15,278 bases of DNA, taken from positions 1-15,278 of the forward strand of contig DIPM01000006.1 in the NCBI GenBank assembly GCA_002427105.1, in the 5' to 3' direction. Positions within the stretch are counted from its first letter, which is position 1, and each line of letters begins with the position of its first letter. The notes under the pieces are model-generated. The model saw only the letters and a list, made by a program, of their open reading frames with translations. It did not search any database and was not told where the DNA came from. The translations under genes and the position numbers were made by a program. Shown piece by piece: positions 14,267 to 15,278 of the stretch. The stretch comes from Marinilabiliaceae bacterium UBA5488 (GTDB lineage: Bacteria; Bacteroidota; Bacteroidia; Bacteroidales; Marinilabiliaceae).

Positions 14267-15133
14267 ATGGAAATGAAGTGGTATGAACGACAATTTTTGG
14301 TTTACGATGGAGTATTAATACCGCTTGGTCGGGCTCTGTTCAACGCCGACAACCGTGCCTTCAGGTATGGTGACGCCATTTTTGAAACTATTCGTATCTC
14401 AAAAGCTGAGCCTTTGTTTTGGGATTGGCATTATCAAAGGTTGATTCTGGGAATGTCTGTCCTGAAAATGTCAGTAGCCTCGCTGCCATCAAAGCAGCTG
14501 CTTCGCGAAAGTGTGATAGACTTAGTGGTTAAGAACAGGATCTTTGCAGATGCAAGAGTTCGATTGACCGTTTTCCGAAAAGGAGAGGGCTTTTATACTC
14601 CCCGGCAAATGCAGGTTTCATGGCTTATAGAAGCTGATAATCTGGGCTCTACCGGTTACAGTTTTCCCGATAAAGGATTGAAGATTGAAGTATATACAGA
14701 CTTTCCAAAACAGCTTTCGCCGGTGTCGCCCTTTAAGACAGCCGGCTCACTGCCTTATGTAATGGCCGGAATTTTTGCTAAGGAAAATGCTGTTGACGAC
14801 TGCCTGATTGTCAATTCGGCCGGGAAAATCATTGAGTCATATAATTCAAATCTTTTTTGGGTGAAAGATGAATTTATTTATACTCCTATAATTGCCTCCG
14901 GCTGTATTGATGGTGTTTTCAGAAAAGCTGTGATTGAAGCGGCTGCTCGCCTTAAAGTGAAGGTCGTGGAATGTTCCGGAGCTTCCTTGGAAGAGATGCG
15001 TGATGCCGATGAGATTTTTTTGACAAACGTAATTAGCGGTATAAGGTGGGTTGCGGCATTCAAAGACCGCAGATATTATGCCAGTATTTCAAAGCGCTTG
15101 CAGAGGGAAATTGATGAATTTATAAATTTGTAA
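14267..15133 (+). CDS. Class IV aminotransferase, probably aminodeoxychorismate lyase (PabC-like)
   Basis: The frame could start at a TTG at 14225, but the first ATG (14267, giving 288 residues) begins close to the family's usual start, so I chose it. A second ATG is at 14273. Class IV fold motifs are NRAFRYGDAIFETIRI (29-44), the PLP lysine block SPFKTAGSLPYVMAG (154-168, Lys157), KIIESYNSNLFWVKDEFIYTP (187-207), SGCIDGVFRKAV (211-222) and EIFLTNVISGIRWV (249-262). The ExxxxNLFW pattern is nearer to PabC, which makes 4-aminobenzoate for folate, than to branched-chain transaminases, which usually show a Gly-rich stretch there. Branched-chain or D-amino-acid transaminase remains possible, so I give no symbol. 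It follows holA by about 47 bases. Confidence 0.75.
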   Translation: MEMKWYERQFLVYDGVLIPLGRALFNADNRAFRYGDAIFETIRISKAEPLFWDWHYQRLILGMSVLKMSVASLPSKQLLRESVIDLVVKNRIFADARVRLTVFRKGEGFYTPRQMQVSWLIEADNLGSTGYSFPDKGLKIEVYTDFPKQLSPVSPFKTAGSLPYVMAGIFAKENAVDDCLIVNSAGKIIESYNSNLFWVKDEFIYTPIIASGCIDGVFRKAVIEAAARLKVKVVECSGASLEEMRDADEIFLTNVISGIRWVAAFKDRRYYASISKRLQREIDEFINL

Positions 15134-15180
15134 TTATGATAGTTGCATTGTATTGAAGGCTTCTTAATTTTTCACTTTTT

Positions 15181-15278
15181 TTATTTGTGCTGATTCCAAA
15201 GTTTAATAAATTCATCTAGTTCAAGTTTTAAGTCTTCACGAATGATCTTCCTAAGTAGGGTCTGCTGAAAAACTCGCC
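15181..15278 (-). CDS. C-terminal end of an unidentified protein, cut by the window edge
   Basis: An open minus-strand frame enters from the right edge and ends at TAA 15181-15183. It codes for 31 visible residues ending LKLELDEFIKLWNQHK. The amphipathic, charged composition resembles a real protein C-terminus, and the frame converges on the aminotransferase gene 47 bases away. I do not recognise the family. With so little sequence it could also be a chance open frame. Confidence 0.4.
   Translation of the reverse strand, partial: RVFQQTLLRKIIREDLKLELDEFIKLWNQHK

Noticed and set aside
15258..15273. GGGTCTGCTGAAAAAC as an insertion-sequence terminal repeat
   Set aside because: It resembles some IS ends, but it lies inside an open minus-strand frame, and no matching inverted copy or transposase is visible in the window.
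1..15278. CRISPR array, tRNA, rRNA or riboswitch
   Set aside because: No regularly spaced repeats, cloverleaf-like sequences or conserved rRNA segments were seen on either strand by eye.

Overview
The window looks like a chromosomal segment of a Bacteroidota member, most likely of the Bacteroidales/Marinilabiliales group. The grounds are a SusC/SusD pair, a PorE-like TPR/PD40 protein, a short-form AMP nucleosidase, a stand-alone HsdR-N-type protein next to holA, two possible TAnnTTTG-type -7 promoter elements, and a cysteate synthase, the entry enzyme of sulfonolipid synthesis in this phylum. The lineage call is inference from gene content; no rRNA or tRNA gene is visible.

Left part (1-2280). 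A minus-strand tyrosine recombinase lacks its N-terminal DNA-binding domain. It abuts the terminator of a minus-strand cysteate synthase gene. That enzyme makes L-cysteate from O-phosphoserine and sulfite. In Bacteroidota, cysteate is condensed with a fatty acyl group to make capnine-type sulfonolipids. The later pathway genes are not in this window.

Middle-left (about 2280-6160). A plus-strand nutrient-uptake locus (SusC receptor, SusD lipoprotein, secreted PHP-domain phosphodiesterase) is extensively decayed. The receptor has lost its N-terminus, an internal block and its C-terminal barrel, and it carries an in-frame TAG. The SusD gene has lost about half its length but keeps its frame. The phosphodiesterase has a frameshift in its signal peptide and an in-frame TAG right after its first metal-binding block. 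The locus ends at a strong hairpin shared with the convergent gene.

Middle (6178-11803). A minus-strand sialate-O-acetylesterase-type lipoprotein is divergent from a GT2 glycosyltransferase. A PorE-like exported protein follows (TPR, five PD40 blades, CRD-like domain, but no OmpA domain). Its last codons overlap a GNAT acetyltransferase gene.

Right part (11787-15278). A minus-strand HsdR-N-type nuclease-fold protein is divergent from a plus-strand run of amn (AMP nucleosidase), holA (DNA polymerase III delta) and a class IV aminotransferase resembling PabC. A minus-strand coding fragment runs off the right edge. The right part is ordinary conserved chromosome. The most unusual content is the decayed Sus-phosphodiesterase locus and the cysteate synthase beside it.
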